Shown in pieces: positions 1 through 8,942 of a stretch of 64,000 nucleotides of DNA; positions within the stretch are counted from its first letter, which is position 1; the number at the start of each line of letters is the position of its first letter. Source of the DNA: Rhizobium sp. RM. Its GTDB lineage: Bacteria; Pseudomonadota; Alphaproteobacteria; Rhizobiales; Rhizobiaceae. Below the pieces are notes generated by a model. It worked only from the letters and a program-made list of their open reading frames with translations, did no database searches and was not told the origin of the DNA. Position numbers and translations under genes: made by a program. Location: assembly GCF_013390595.1 (NCBI RefSeq), contig NZ_JACAWV010000022.1, positions 558,001-622,000 on the forward strand, in the 5' to 3' direction.

Positions 1-330
1 CAGGGCCTGAACCTCAGCCTGCGCGATATCATTGCTCTGACGGACCTGCTGGGCGCGACCTCTGACAAGCCGATCGCTGCGGATGCCGGAAGCCGGTTCG
101 ACCGCAAACGGCGCGCCGATGTCTACAGCCGCACCCTTAGCGTCGATCTTCTGAACCGCTCGCTGCTTTCAGATATGCTTCCCATGCAGGTGGCGCGCGC
201 AGCGGGATTGCATGTGCTGTCCGGCATCGGACCTCTGCGCAGCCTTGTCATGCGCGAGGGTATCGAGCCCGGACGCGGCCTGAAGGCACTCCCCTCCCTG
301 TTATGGAGCGGTCTTAAAAGGGCTGTATGA
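1..330 (+). CDS. UbiH/UbiF-type FAD-dependent hydroxylase, C-terminal part
   Basis: Open from the first base; only the last 109 residues are present. They begin with a QGLNLSLRD stretch, which matches the GQGxNLGxRD FAD-binding signature near the C-terminus of ubiquinone-biosynthesis monooxygenases (UbiH, UbiF, UbiI, Coq6). Members hydroxylate the ubiquinone ring using FAD and NAD(P)H. The residues after it (SDMLPMQVARAAGLH and LRSLVMREG) fit the family's helical C-terminus. Which ring position it modifies cannot be told from this part. The stop codon lies inside the 3' end of the convergent AEC gene, so the two genes overlap tail to tail by 17 bases. Confidence 0.85.
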   Translation, partial: QGLNLSLRDIIALTDLLGATSDKPIAADAGSRFDRKRRADVYSRTLSVDLLNRSLLSDMLPMQVARAAGLHVLSGIGPLRSLVMREGIEPGRGLKALPSLLWSGLKRAV

Positions 331-1252
331 AATAAAGTACGGCCGTCAGCGTAAAGACCGACAGAATGGTCGAGATCAGGATCGTGGCTGACGCCCTCTC
401 CTGCCAGACATGATATTGCTGACCGATGACGAACACATTCGTCGCGGTCGGCAAGCCCGCCAGGAGAACGGCGGAGTAAATCCAGACCGGCTCGAACCGC
501 CCGAGAGCGGTAAGGAAGACGTAAACCAGAACGGGATGCAGGATCAGCTTTGCCGGCACGATATAGCTGATTTCAACGGGTACACGTTTCATCGGCCTGA
601 GCGCCAGGGTGACGCCCATGGCGAACAACGCGCAGGGTGCTGCCGACTGTGCCAGATAATCAACGAGACGCTGCAGAGGCTCCGGCGGCTGCCACGAAAA
701 GGCTGCAGCAGCAAAGCCGGCAATGACCGAAACGATGAACGGATGAGTCAAGACCTTTCGCGTTACATCCAGTGCGAGTCTGGCCGGCGAGCGCTTGTCG
801 CCGCCTGAAAAAGCCATCATCGCCGGCGCCACGATGAAGTGCATCGCGTTCTCCAGGCAGACGATCAGCGCAACAGGCACAGCCGCCTTTTCGCCAATGG
901 CAAGAAGGGCAAGCCCCGGCCCCATATAGCCGATATTTCCGTAACTTGCGGCAAAACTCTGAATCGTTGTCTCAGCAAGACTGTTGCCCCGCAAGAACCG
1001 GCCGATGAGGAAAACCAGCACGAATATGCCATAGGTGCAGACGAGACTGGCAGCGACAAAATCCATGCGCGCCAGTTGTTCGACCGGGGTTTTCGATACG
1101 AGCTTGAAAAACAGCGCCGGTAGCGCGGCATAGATGATGAAGATATTGAGCCAGCCCATCGCTTCGATGGGCTGTTTGCTGATGCGCGCCGCGACATAAC
1201 CAATGAAGATCAGGCCGAAAAACGGCAGCAACAATCCCACGATGGCGGCCAC
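314..1252 (-). CDS. AEC (auxin efflux carrier) family transporter
   Basis: Protein of 312 residues, almost entirely hydrophobic helices, with a central break and the family-typical YGNIGYMG stretch at residues 104-111. AEC proteins are inner-membrane carriers of small organic acids, such as malonate or malate, in bacteria; the substrate here cannot be read from sequence. The start is a GTG preceded by an AAGGGAG ribosome site. It converges on the UbiH-type gene with a 17-base overlap and has no operon partner on its own strand within 35 bases. Confidence 0.88.
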   Translation of the reverse strand: MAAIVGLLLPFFGLIFIGYVAARISKQPIEAMGWLNIFIIYAALPALFFKLVSKTPVEQLARMDFVAASLVCTYGIFVLVFLIGRFLRGNSLAETTIQSFAASYGNIGYMGPGLALLAIGEKAAVPVALIVCLENAMHFIVAPAMMAFSGGDKRSPARLALDVTRKVLTHPFIVSVIAGFAAAAFSWQPPEPLQRLVDYLAQSAAPCALFAMGVTLALRPMKRVPVEISYIVPAKLILHPVLVYVFLTALGRFEPVWIYSAVLLAGLPTATNVFVIGQQYHVWQERASATILISTILSVFTLTAVLYFIQPF

Positions 1253-1289
1253 GGCCTGCTCCCTTCACATCATTCAGAGCAGATTCCGA

Positions 1290-2036
1290 TTAGCCGATTT
1301 GCATCAGAATCGGGAAAGTCTCCTGAAACCAGATCGCCATATTGGTGATGAAACCCGACATGAACGCAAGGCCAGTCAGGACCAGAAGCGTTCCCATGAT
1401 CTTTTCCACGAGACCGAGATGACGGCGGAATCGTACGAGGAATCGCATGAAGGAGCCGGAAAATCCGGCCGCGATCCAGAACGGCACGGCAAGGCCGAGC
1501 GAATAGACGGCAAGCAGCGTCGCACCGTCTCCCACAGTCTCGCGCGACGCCGCCACGCCGAGAATGGCACCGAGGACGGGACCGATGCAGGGGGTCCAGC
1601 CAAACGCGAAGGCAAGTCCCATGATGTAGGCGCCGGAAAGCGTGGCCGGCTTGCCACTGCCCTGAAAGCGCGCTTCACGCGAAAACAGCCCTATCCTGAA
1701 GACACCCAGAAAATTCAGTCCCATCAGAATGATGATGGCGCCGCCGACCTTTGCCAGAATATCGAGATTCTGACGCAGCAGGGTGCCGATGGTTGACGCG
1801 CCTGCCCCGAGCGCCACGAACACCGTGGCAAACCCCAGCGTAAAGAAGAAGGCGGATAACAGCACCGCCTTGCGAATCTCTGGCTGTGGCGCGCTGTCCT
1901 GGGTTTTGAACTGCTCGACGGACACACCGGCCATATAACAGAGATAAGGCGGCACCAGCGGCAATACGCAAGGGGAAAGAAAGGACAAGGCACCAGCCAG
2001 CAAGGCGCTGAACAGGGAAATATCGGCAATGGACAA
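1290..2036 (-). CDS. ccdA: CcdA-type cytochrome c biogenesis / thiol-disulfide transmembrane protein
   Basis: About 248 residues with six or so membrane helices and the two hallmark cysteines of the DsbD/CcdA membrane domain: SPCVLP (Cys23) and WTPCIGP (Cys150). The family carries electrons from cytoplasmic thioredoxin across the inner membrane to periplasmic thiol proteins, including those that reduce apocytochrome c. No thioredoxin domain is fused, so this is the short CcdA form. I start it at TTG 2036, which has an AGAGGAG ribosome site 6 bases upstream; a GTG at 2096 would add 20 polar residues without a good site. Confidence 0.9.
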   Translation of the reverse strand: MSIADISLFSALLAGALSFLSPCVLPLVPPYLCYMAGVSVEQFKTQDSAPQPEIRKAVLLSAFFFTLGFATVFVALGAGASTIGTLLRQNLDILAKVGGAIIILMGLNFLGVFRIGLFSREARFQGSGKPATLSGAYIMGLAFAFGWTPCIGPVLGAILGVAASRETVGDGATLLAVYSLGLAVPFWIAAGFSGSFMRFLVRFRRHLGLVEKIMGTLLVLTGLAFMSGFITNMAIWFQETFPILMQIG

Positions 2037-2219
2037 GGAAAAGCTCCTCTTTCGTCTGCCCGCTTTTAGCCCCAGCAAAGCCTTGTCACCAATCACCTTT
2101 TTGCGGGTGCGACAAAAAAAACCGGAATGATTGTGAAAAGCGCTTTTTATGGGTTGACCGGAGAGGTCGCTCTACCTATGTTCCGCCCACTTCCGCAGGG
2201 CGCTTCGCCCGACACACGG

Positions 2220-2295
2220 GAGAGCGTAGCTCAGCCGGTAGAGCAACTGACTTTTAATCAGTAGGTCCAGGGTTCGAATCCCTGCGCTCTCACCA
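2220..2295 (+). tRNA. tRNA-Lys (anticodon TTT)
   Basis: 76 bases folding as a full cloverleaf: acceptor stem GAGAGCG paired with CGCTCTC, D-arm GCTC..GAGC, anticodon stem ACTGA/TCAGT with loop CTTTTAA (anticodon TTT), and T-arm CAGGG-TTCGAAT-CCCTG. The 3' CCA is encoded. Read directly from the sequence. Confidence 0.97.
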
Positions 2296-2608
2296 CTTTT
2301 CCAAAGAAGTTTCAGTGAGATAGAAGACGGCACGAACGTTCGCTTAACGTTAGGTCATGCTTTTCAAATTTCAAAAAATGCGGCCCGCCTGCCATCAGAC
2401 GAGCGGAAAAATTCAGCATCTGGAAAGAGCGGTTTTCAACACGCCTTCAAGGCTGCCACGCATCGGCTATCCTCATGGGAACGCGACACATACCGGTAAT
2501 ATTGTCGTACATGCTTTAAGATAAGCTAGGACGCACCTGAGAAACTTCGCGCGCGCTTCCCAACCCTCCCTATTAGAGAGCTCAAACGACATAAAACGGT
2601 GTAGACGA
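2296..2608. other. Intergenic region without recognised gene
   Basis: 313 bases between tRNA-Lys and the end of the M15-type lipoprotein gene. I see no coding frame with a ribosome site, no tRNA-like fold and no clear terminator. An AACGTT..AACGTT repeat lies near 2336-2351; its role is unknown. Confidence 0.5.
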
Positions 2609-3841
2609 TTACTTTCGCGAAGCTGTGCGGCGGCAGCGCCAGTTCCAGTCACGCGGCTCACCCGTGTCGAGATGCACCGATTCCGTATGGCAATAGGTGC
2701 CAACGCCACCGCGATTGGGAAGCGAGCGGAGATAGGTCGCAAGCTCCCACTTGGAAACACCCTTGATCTGAATGTCAGCCGCGTCGCAGGTATAATGTTT
2801 GGAACCGCGTCGAACGCCCTTTGGCGGCCGGTAACCGGAGGTGATGATCGCCGGGCTGTTATAATGACCCTCGACGTCCTTGATCATCTTTACGAGTTCG
2901 GGCTTGAAGCATCCGACCTCGACACGATCCGTCTGGAGAAACAGCCCGTTTGGTGCAATGCGCGTCAGGCCGGAAAGAGACGCAAGCTTCATCAGGCCTG
3001 TCGGCTGGTCGTCTTCTTCATCAAGATGCGCATCGTCGAACTCATCCGACATCATCGAGCGGCCGGAAAGCGCAATGCCCATGGTATCGACATCACCATT
3101 TGGGAGCGCGGCCACTTCCTTGCTTTCCGCAGGGCCGCCCTCCAAAGCTTTCGGCAGCCGTTTTTTGGCGGCGCCAGCAAAAAATGCCGCCATCGTCACG
3201 CTGTCGGTCGAGCCTTCGGGCTTAGGCGTGCCTGTCGAAGCGGGAACCGGCACAGCCGCGGCCACTTCCGGTGCAGCCTGAGGCACAGGCACCGGTTGGC
3301 TGTTCTGCGAATGCTGCTCCGCCGTCACCGGCACTTGCTGCTGTTGAACCTGCTGAGGTGCGGAATAAACGCTGCTGACAGCAGGGACGATTCTCTGCCC
3401 CGGAACGGCGCTCGGCTGGGCGCCGGTGCCTGCGGGAACTGCGACAGCAGCCGTCGCGGCTGATCCCGTGGAATAAATGCTCGTCGTGCCTGCCGAAATA
3501 CCCGTGGGTTGCGTCACAAGACCGCCGATATCGGCCGGCGCGCCATAGACCTGCCCCTGGGCACCTTCCGGTTGTTGAGCGAGTTGAGCATTTGCGGCCG
3601 CAGCGCCAGCACCAGCTGCGGAGACCATTGCCGGATCGACATAATGTCCCTGCTGCTTTGAGGCAGGGCTGCCATTGGCAGCCGCAACCTTTTGTTCTGC
3701 AACAACTTCCGGCTTTTTGACGTCGGCCGCCATCTCATCATCCGTCACGGCTGAAACGCAGCCTGACAGACCGAGCAGCGAAACCGCGACGACGAGGCGG
3801 TGACAGGAAGCGCGCCCTCTCTTGCCGTCGACAGTCTTCAT
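2609..3841 (-). CDS. Lipoprotein with C-terminal M15-type (DUF882-like) peptidase domain
   Basis: 410 residues. The N-terminus carries a lipoprotein signal ending in LLGLSGC, so the protein is probably anchored in the envelope. A long middle part is rich in Ala, Gln, Pro and Val and looks disordered. The last ~110 residues form a zinc peptidase-like domain with SGYRPP, SKHYTCDAAD (the S-x-H-x6-D pattern) and VHLDTG, the residues that bind zinc in D-Ala-D-Ala carboxypeptidase-like M15 enzymes. Peptidoglycan trimming is therefore likely but not proven. Start chosen at ATG 3841, which follows a GGAGG site; the longer frame adds 25 residues upstream of the signal peptide. Confidence 0.82.
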   Translation of the reverse strand: MKTVDGKRGRASCHRLVVAVSLLGLSGCVSAVTDDEMAADVKKPEVVAEQKVAAANGSPASKQQGHYVDPAMVSAAGAGAAAANAQLAQQPEGAQGQVYGAPADIGGLVTQPTGISAGTTSIYSTGSAATAAVAVPAGTGAQPSAVPGQRIVPAVSSVYSAPQQVQQQQVPVTAEQHSQNSQPVPVPQAAPEVAAAVPVPASTGTPKPEGSTDSVTMAAFFAGAAKKRLPKALEGGPAESKEVAALPNGDVDTMGIALSGRSMMSDEFDDAHLDEEDDQPTGLMKLASLSGLTRIAPNGLFLQTDRVEVGCFKPELVKMIKDVEGHYNSPAIITSGYRPPKGVRRGSKHYTCDAADIQIKGVSKWELATYLRSLPNRGGVGTYCHTESVHLDTGEPRDWNWRCRRTASRK

Positions 3842-4000
3842 GAATGGCCTCCGTATCTTGTATTTCCAGCCGCAGCACGGGAACGGAATCGCCTGCGTCG
3901 TCCCAAAACGGAACATGTCGTTTCGATTCGCGGACTATGCCTCATCCTGTCGGGACAAGGCAATAGCAGCAAAAACCGCACTGACCGGCCAGAACTTACG

Positions 4001-4441
4001 TCACCAGGAGCCGGTGTTTTCCATAGATATCCACGGTTCGGCTGGTGCGAGGCTTTCGCCTTTTTGCAGAATTTCGATGGAGATGCCATCCGGAGAGCGA
4101 ACAAATGCCATGTGACCATCACGCGGTGGACGGTTGATCGTCACGCCATTGGCCTGAAGGTGCGCACAGGTTTCGTAGATATTGTCGACCTCATAGGCGA
4201 GGTGCCCGAAGTTGCGACCACCCTTGTAGTCTTCGCTATCCCAGTTGTAGGTCAGTTCAAGGCAGGGCGCCTTGTTTTCCTTTGCCGCAGCAACATCATC
4301 GGGGGCCGCAAGAAAAACCAGCGTGAAGCGGCCTTTTTCGTTTTCAATCCGGCGGACTTCCTGAAGGCCGAACAGATCGCCGTAGAATTTCAGTGATTCG
4401 CCAAGGTCTTTGACGCGAACCATGGTGTGCAGATACCGCAT
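4001..4441 (-). CDS. gloA: Lactoylglutathione lyase (glyoxalase I)
   Basis: 146-residue VOC-fold protein. It begins [12 protein letters not shown] and contains [16 protein letters not shown] and ISIEILQKG, the four blocks supplying the metal ligands (His, Glu, His, Glu) in bacterial GloA. The enzyme isomerises the methylglyoxal-glutathione hemithioacetal to S-lactoylglutathione in the cytoplasm. The start at 4441 is preceded by a GGAAGGGA site; an upstream in-frame ATG at 4546 would add an unrelated extension. It stands alone on this strand, upstream of the lipoprotein gene with a 159-base gap. Confidence 0.92.
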   Translation of the reverse strand: MRYLHTMVRVKDLGESLKFYGDLFGLQEVRRIENEKGRFTLVFLAAPDDVAAAKENKAPCLELTYNWDSEDYKGGRNFGHLAYEVDNIYETCAHLQANGVTINRPPRDGHMAFVRSPDGISIEILQKGESLAPAEPWISMENTGSW

Positions 4442-4644
4442 TTTATTCCCTTCCAATATGCATTCCGGGATATTCCCGCCCGCTTTTGCAGCCAGGAAGC
4501 AAGCCCCGGACAAGGACGGCAACATAAAAGCACTTGGGCAAATCAAAAACTAGGGCTTGCGCAAAACCGTTACCAAGATGTTAATCTGCGGCACAGGAAT
4601 CAGTTGACCGATAGTGTGGCGCGTAATCGAGGGGTTGGCAGGAT

Positions 4645-5223
4645 ATGGCTGATAGGATGTCATCGAAAACGATAGTCGATGTCGAGGACCTTTCGGGCGA
4701 TGCCGTCGATCTGACCGAAATCACCGGCGTGGTGAAGTGGTTCGATGTCGCCAAGGGCTTCGGCTTTATTGTTCCCGATAGCGGCATACAGGACGTGCTT
4801 TTGCACGTGTCATGCCTGCGACGTGACGGATACCAGACAATTCTCGAGGGTACGCGCATCGTTGCCCTGATCCAGCGGCGCGACCGCGGTTTTCAGGCAT
4901 TCCGCATCCTGTCGATGGATCAATCGACAGCCGTTCACCCTTCGCAGCTTCCGCCGGTGCGCACTCACGTTCAGGTCACGCCGTCGAGCGGGCTTGAGCG
5001 CGCTATCGTCAAATGGTTCAACCGCACGAAAGGCTTCGGCTTCCTGACGCGCGGCGAAGGAACGGAAGACATTTTCGTCCACATGGAAACGCTGCGCCGC
5101 TTTGGCCTCACGGAGCTTCGTCCCGGCCAGGTCGTTCTGGTTCGTTACGGTGATGGTGACAAGGGCCTGATGGCGGCGGAAATCCATCCGGACAATCCGG
5201 CGCCAATCGGGATGGCGCACTGA
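4645..5223 (+). CDS. Tandem cold-shock domain protein
   Basis: 192 residues with two complete cold-shock domains. The first, about residues 26-90, has VKWFDVAKGFGFI and VLLHVS; the second, about 118-183, has VKWFNRTKGFGFL and IFVHME. These are the RNP1 and RNP2 nucleic-acid-binding motifs of CspA proteins, here duplicated in one chain and joined by a ~25-residue linker. A role as RNA chaperone or single-strand-binding protein is inferred. The stop codon overlaps the start of the DUF192 gene by one base (TGATG), implying translational coupling. A second possible start lies at 4657. Confidence 0.93.
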   Translation: MADRMSSKTIVDVEDLSGDAVDLTEITGVVKWFDVAKGFGFIVPDSGIQDVLLHVSCLRRDGYQTILEGTRIVALIQRRDRGFQAFRILSMDQSTAVHPSQLPPVRTHVQVTPSSGLERAIVKWFNRTKGFGFLTRGEGTEDIFVHMETLRRFGLTELRPGQVVLVRYGDGDKGLMAAEIHPDNPAPIGMAH

Positions 5224-5693
5224 TGATCGCGACACGTCGCATGTTGGGAAGCGCCTTTGTGGCGCTTCTTTTTGTTGTTGCGGCCAACAATGCCGTCGCC
5301 CAGCAAAAATTCTCGACCGAAACGCTGACAATCGAATCAGCTTCGGGTGAGAAACATGAATTTACTGTCGAACTGGCCCTGGACGATGCCCAGCGCCAGC
5401 AAGGGCTGATGTTCCGCAAGACGATGTCTCCGGACAAGGGCATGCTGTTCGACTTCGGTGAAGAGCGCAATGTGACGATGTGGATGAAGAACACCCTTCT
5501 CGCGCTCGACATGCTGTTCATCGGCCGCGACGGCAAGATCAGTCACATTCACGAAAATGCAGTTCCACATTCGGAAGCCATCATCAGCTCCCGTGGCGCC
5601 GTGAAATATGTTCTTGAACTGAATGGCGGCAGTGCAAAACGCTACGGCATCAAGACCGGCGATGTCGTTCGAAGCCGCCAGATCGGCAATTAA
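5223..5693 (+). CDS. Secreted DUF192 family protein
   Basis: 156 residues: an N-terminal signal peptide (roughly residues 1-27, ending near VAQQ), then a single DUF192 domain with GLMFRKTMSPDKGMLF, MWMKNT and LDMLFI. These small beta-rich proteins are predicted to be periplasmic; their biochemical role is not established. The gene starts within the stop codon of the double cold-shock gene, and the same pair of genes sits together in many rhizobia as I recall, so co-translation is likely. Why a cytoplasmic RNA-binding protein and an exported protein are coupled is unknown. Confidence 0.88.
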   Translation: MIATRRMLGSAFVALLFVVAANNAVAQQKFSTETLTIESASGEKHEFTVELALDDAQRQQGLMFRKTMSPDKGMLFDFGEERNVTMWMKNTLLALDMLFIGRDGKISHIHENAVPHSEAIISSRGAVKYVLELNGGSAKRYGIKTGDVVRSRQIGN

Positions 5694-5737
5694 ACCGATA
5701 TGGGCTGCCGGGTGCATCTTCACCCGGCAAAAGAGTT

Positions 5738-5986
5738 TCAGTAAACTGGCTCGACGTGGCTCAGAATACGGCACGTCGACATGGACGAAGCCAGGCTGAT
5801 GGCGATATCGATCGCTTCAACGGAATCAGCCGTTCCTTCAAGATAGATCACATCATTTTCGGCGATTGCCGAAATCTGCGACTTTTCGAGTCCGGACTCA
5901 AATGCCAGTGCGGATGTGATCGCCTGGCAAACGCCAGCCATGCGATCGCCGAAAAAGCTTTCCTGTATACCAGACAGATTGAACAT
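5738..5986 (-). CDS. Small BON-domain-like protein
   Basis: 82 residues, no signal peptide. The core, from LEKSQISAIAENDVIYLEGTA onward, has the V-x-L-x-G-x-V/A pattern and following helix of a BON domain, which in other proteins binds membranes or other partners. An AAGGAGA ribosome site lies 8 bases before ATG 5986. It converges on the DUF192 gene with a 44-base gap. Function unknown. Confidence 0.7.
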   Translation of the reverse strand: MFNLSGIQESFFGDRMAGVCQAITSALAFESGLEKSQISAIAENDVIYLEGTADSVEAIDIAISLASSMSTCRILSHVEPVY

Positions 5987-6172
5987 GATGCGTTCTCCTT
6001 CTCTAGGGACAGTAACGTCTCAAAAACCGATTTGTTCATCTCCGGTTCATCAATTCGTTCATCTTCCATTCATCTTGGAAAATTGGAACCCCCTTTTCGA
6101 TCACATTTTCGAAGGTCTGGAACCATTTCGTGAGGCCAGCATTTCGCGGCTGTAGCAGGAAAGGAGGAGGTT

Positions 6173-6442
6173 ATGCTCATTGACAAGACGCAACCGTGTC
6201 ACCATGCGCTGTGGATGAAACCGGTGGCCATCCACCTGCCGCTGTCCGCAGCGGTAGAAATCTACAGCCCCTTGGTGGCGCTAGACATGCTGATGTACCG
6301 GTGGCCGGAAGATCACGGGCCGGAATATGCGCAGGCACGGAAGAACTGCCTGGCAGCAGTTTCGGGAAGATGTGACATTGAATTGGCACGGGAATCGTTC
6401 CTGATTGCCAGCAGTCACGCCCACATTCTGAACGTCCACTGA
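6173..6442 (+). CDS. DUF982 family protein
   Basis: 89 residues, acidic to neutral, no membrane segment. The pattern W-x-P-V-x-I near the start, then WPEDHGPEYAQARKNC and a final helix with ARESFLIAS fits DUF982, a small family almost confined to Rhizobiales and often present in many copies. Function unknown. The ribosome site is unusually strong (AAAGGAGGAGG), and an intrinsic terminator follows 9 bases after the stop, so it is expressed as its own unit. Confidence 0.82.
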   Translation: MLIDKTQPCHHALWMKPVAIHLPLSAAVEIYSPLVALDMLMYRWPEDHGPEYAQARKNCLAAVSGRCDIELARESFLIASSHAHILNVH

Positions 6443-6451
6443 CATGCCTAT

Positions 6452-6485
6452 AGCCCTTCTGTCATGAAGGGCTCTTTTCTCTTTT
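6452..6485 (+). terminator. Intrinsic terminator after the DUF982 gene
   Basis: Eight-base stem AGCCCTTC / GAAGGGCT with a 6-base loop, followed by CTTTTCTCTTTT. Confidence 0.85.
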
Positions 6486-6649
6486 CGCATCTTCATGAAG
6501 ACACGGCTTGTGAGAAACCCGTTCACGGGCGCGATGCGCATGCCGTGTGACATGTGGCTGTCACGCAAACGTTATAATCGGCAGAGACGAATTCCATGGA
6601 ATCGCCCGGCCAATGCGCCGTGAAAATCTCGGGAGTGGAACTGTACGGC

Positions 6650-7795
6650 ATGGAAACAGTCTTTGGCTTTTGCGCAGCTCTGCTTCTGGCTTTCAATCTC
6701 CTCGGCATCGGTCTGGCAGGCTGGCGTCTTTCTCGACCAGGCGGCGGAAACGAACTCACCCGCCAAAAACCGGCGGTCTCCGTCGTGATTCCCCTGCGCG
6801 GTATCGAAAACTTCACGCCGCTCACCCTCGCCCGCGCCTTCCAGCTCGACTGGCCGAATTATGAACTGCTGTTTTGTGTGGCTGACGAGTTCGATCCCGT
6901 CATCGAGGAAGTCCGCAAGGCGCAAGCCGCGTTTCCCATGGTTCCGGCGCAATTGCTTGTTGGCGATGACCGGATCAGCGCCAATCCGAAGCTGAACAAT
7001 TGCGTCAAGGGCTGGCGCGAAGCGCACCATGACTGGGTCATTCTCGCCGACTCCAACGTTTTGATGCCTGAGAATTACATCGAGCAGCTGTTGTCGGCCT
7101 GGCAGAACGATACGGGTCTTGTCTGCTCGCCACCTCTCGGCTCCCGCCCGGACGGCTTCTGGGCACATGTGGAGTGCGCCTTCCTGAATGGCTCACAGGC
7201 CCGCTGGCAATATGCGGCGGAAGCCATCGGCATGGGTTTTGCCCAGGGCAAGTCGATGTTGTGGAACAAGCCAATGCTGGAATCGCGCGGCGGCATTCGT
7301 GCTCTGGCAGCAGAAATCGCCGAAGACGCCGCATCGACCAAGCTTGTGAGACAGGCCGGTCTCAAGGTCCGTCTGGTCTCCTCCCCCTTCGAGCAACCGC
7401 TTGGAGAACGCCGTGGCGCCGAAATCTGGTCCCGGCAGACACGATGGGCAAGATTGCGCCGCGTGACCTTCCCGCAATATTTCGCACCTGAGATCCTGAC
7501 GGGCGCACTTCCCCCGCTGGTGCTTTCACTGATCGCCGCAAGCCTTGCCGATATTGACCTTGTTGCAACGACGCTTGCGGTGATCGCCATCATGTATGGG
7601 CCGGAACTGATGCTTGCGCTGCTGAATGGCTGGCCAGTGTCTTTCTACACCCTGCCCGCCATGATCGTCCGCGATCTCACCATGCCGCTGATCTGGGCGC
7701 GAAGCTGGATCGGTGCACCGGTCGCCTGGCGCGGTAACGTCATGACGATCGGCACAGCGGAGAGCACGCTGGCAGGCCCGTCAAGCGAACGGTGA
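6650..7795 (+). CDS. GT21 family glycosyltransferase (ceramide glucosyltransferase-like)
   Basis: 381 residues. An N-terminal membrane helix precedes a GT-A domain with VVIPLRG, an ADSN metal-binding motif at residues 133-136 and RQTRW at 262-266, which is the (Q/R)xxRW signature of processive and ceramide glucosyltransferases. Two or three C-terminal hydrophobic segments probably sit in the membrane. The family moves glucose or a related sugar from UDP-sugar to a lipid such as ceramide or diacylglycerol; the acceptor is not predictable here. ATG 6650 follows a GGGAGTGG site; an upstream in-frame ATG at 6596 lacks one. Confidence 0.87.
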   Translation: METVFGFCAALLLAFNLLGIGLAGWRLSRPGGGNELTRQKPAVSVVIPLRGIENFTPLTLARAFQLDWPNYELLFCVADEFDPVIEEVRKAQAAFPMVPAQLLVGDDRISANPKLNNCVKGWREAHHDWVILADSNVLMPENYIEQLLSAWQNDTGLVCSPPLGSRPDGFWAHVECAFLNGSQARWQYAAEAIGMGFAQGKSMLWNKPMLESRGGIRALAAEIAEDAASTKLVRQAGLKVRLVSSPFEQPLGERRGAEIWSRQTRWARLRRVTFPQYFAPEILTGALPPLVLSLIAASLADIDLVATTLAVIAIMYGPELMLALLNGWPVSFYTLPAMIVRDLTMPLIWARSWIGAPVAWRGNVMTIGTAESTLAGPSSER

Positions 7796-7928
7796 GACCA
7801 ATCTCTCGAGAAGCGCCGACAAAAGCTCAGGCTCTGCAGAAGCCGAGCCAAATGCAAACGACCTTTTCCTCACGCCATTTCAGGGACGCACAGAAAAGGG
7901 CCATACAATCAGAAACTTCGGAAAATGG

Positions 7929-8005
7929 TGGCGACCCCTGCAGGACTCGAACCTGCGACCTACTGCTTAGAAGGCAGTTGCTCTATCCAGTTGAGCTAAG
8001 GGGCC
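7929..8005 (-). tRNA. tRNA-Arg (anticodon TCT)
   Basis: 77 bases on the minus strand: acceptor stem GGCCCCT / AGGGGTC, anticodon arm CTGC-CTTCTAA-GCAG with anticodon TCT, T-arm GCAGG-TTCGAGT-CCTGC, discriminator G and encoded CCA. Reads AGA codons. Confidence 0.97.
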
Positions 8006-8038
8006 GAAACGCCGATTGAGTTCGGCGTCAAATAATCT

Positions 8039-8344
8039 TTAGTGCGTCCAGGGCTGCGTGCGGGTGAAGCGGAAGTTGTCCGTGTAGGACACGACCTTAC
8101 GCGTCGCTTCCTTCGGCTGGATAACACGATATTCAATACCTTTACGCTGAGCGTAAGCTTCCGCCTGCTCCTGCGTTTCGAACGTCAGCTTGACCTGCTG
8201 GTTCATGTCGGACGTGGAGGTGTAACCCATGATCGGATCGATCTTGCGCGGAACCTCGGCGTCGAATTCCAGAACCCAGATATTCGTCTTCGCCTTGCCG
8301 GACTGCATGGCTGTTTTTGCAGGGCGATAGATCTTCGCAGACAT
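8039..8344 (-). CDS. NADH dehydrogenase accessory subunit, NDUFS4-like (ETC complex I)
   Basis: 101 residues, no membrane helix. IYRPAK, the WVLEFD stretch, PIMGYTSTSDMNQQVKLTF and the closing DNFRFTRTQPWTH are typical of the bacterial homologue of the mitochondrial 18-kDa subunit NDUFS4, found as an accessory complex I subunit in alphaproteobacteria. It likely stabilises the peripheral arm near the NADH-oxidising module. It lies alone, away from any nuo operon, immediately upstream of tRNA-Arg on the same strand, with only a 33-base gap. Confidence 0.9.
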   Translation of the reverse strand: MSAKIYRPAKTAMQSGKAKTNIWVLEFDAEVPRKIDPIMGYTSTSDMNQQVKLTFETQEQAEAYAQRKGIEYRVIQPKEATRKVVSYTDNFRFTRTQPWTH

Positions 8345-8611
8345 TTCGAAACGACTCCGGTGAGACGACGGGCTTTTACCCTTTAACGACTATTGGCGTA
8401 CAGGAACGACGTAACCAAATCGTGTCATGTACGATAAATCTGGAATGGACCGACTCCATGTGAGAGTCAAGCCGCCAGCGGCCATTCGATTCTGTTGTAT
8501 GGCCCGCATTTGCACGATGGTTTCTGCTGACAATGAAACAATGTGGAAAAAGTCGATTTTTGTTGTTGCGGTATCGAGATGAACCGTGTATCTCCCCACC
8601 CATCGCTTCGG

Positions 8612-8688
<77 letters not shown>

Positions 8689-8942
8689 TCAACATCTTGT
8701 TGATGTGATTGGCTTTTCCCAAAAAATCAAAAGTTAGGCTTGATGACTCTCGACAAGAGAGATGCAGGAAATGCGTGCGCCGGTTTCACGGTTGCAGCAG
8801 TCGGCAGCACAGGCCGGTATTGTCACCTACCTTGCCGCGATCAGCAGGATCGACGCAGAGCAAAATCTCCCCGTGAATTGCCGTAACGTCATGCGCCACG
8901 GCAATTCGAACAATGCTGACAGGCAAAGTGTTTCGGGCAGGT

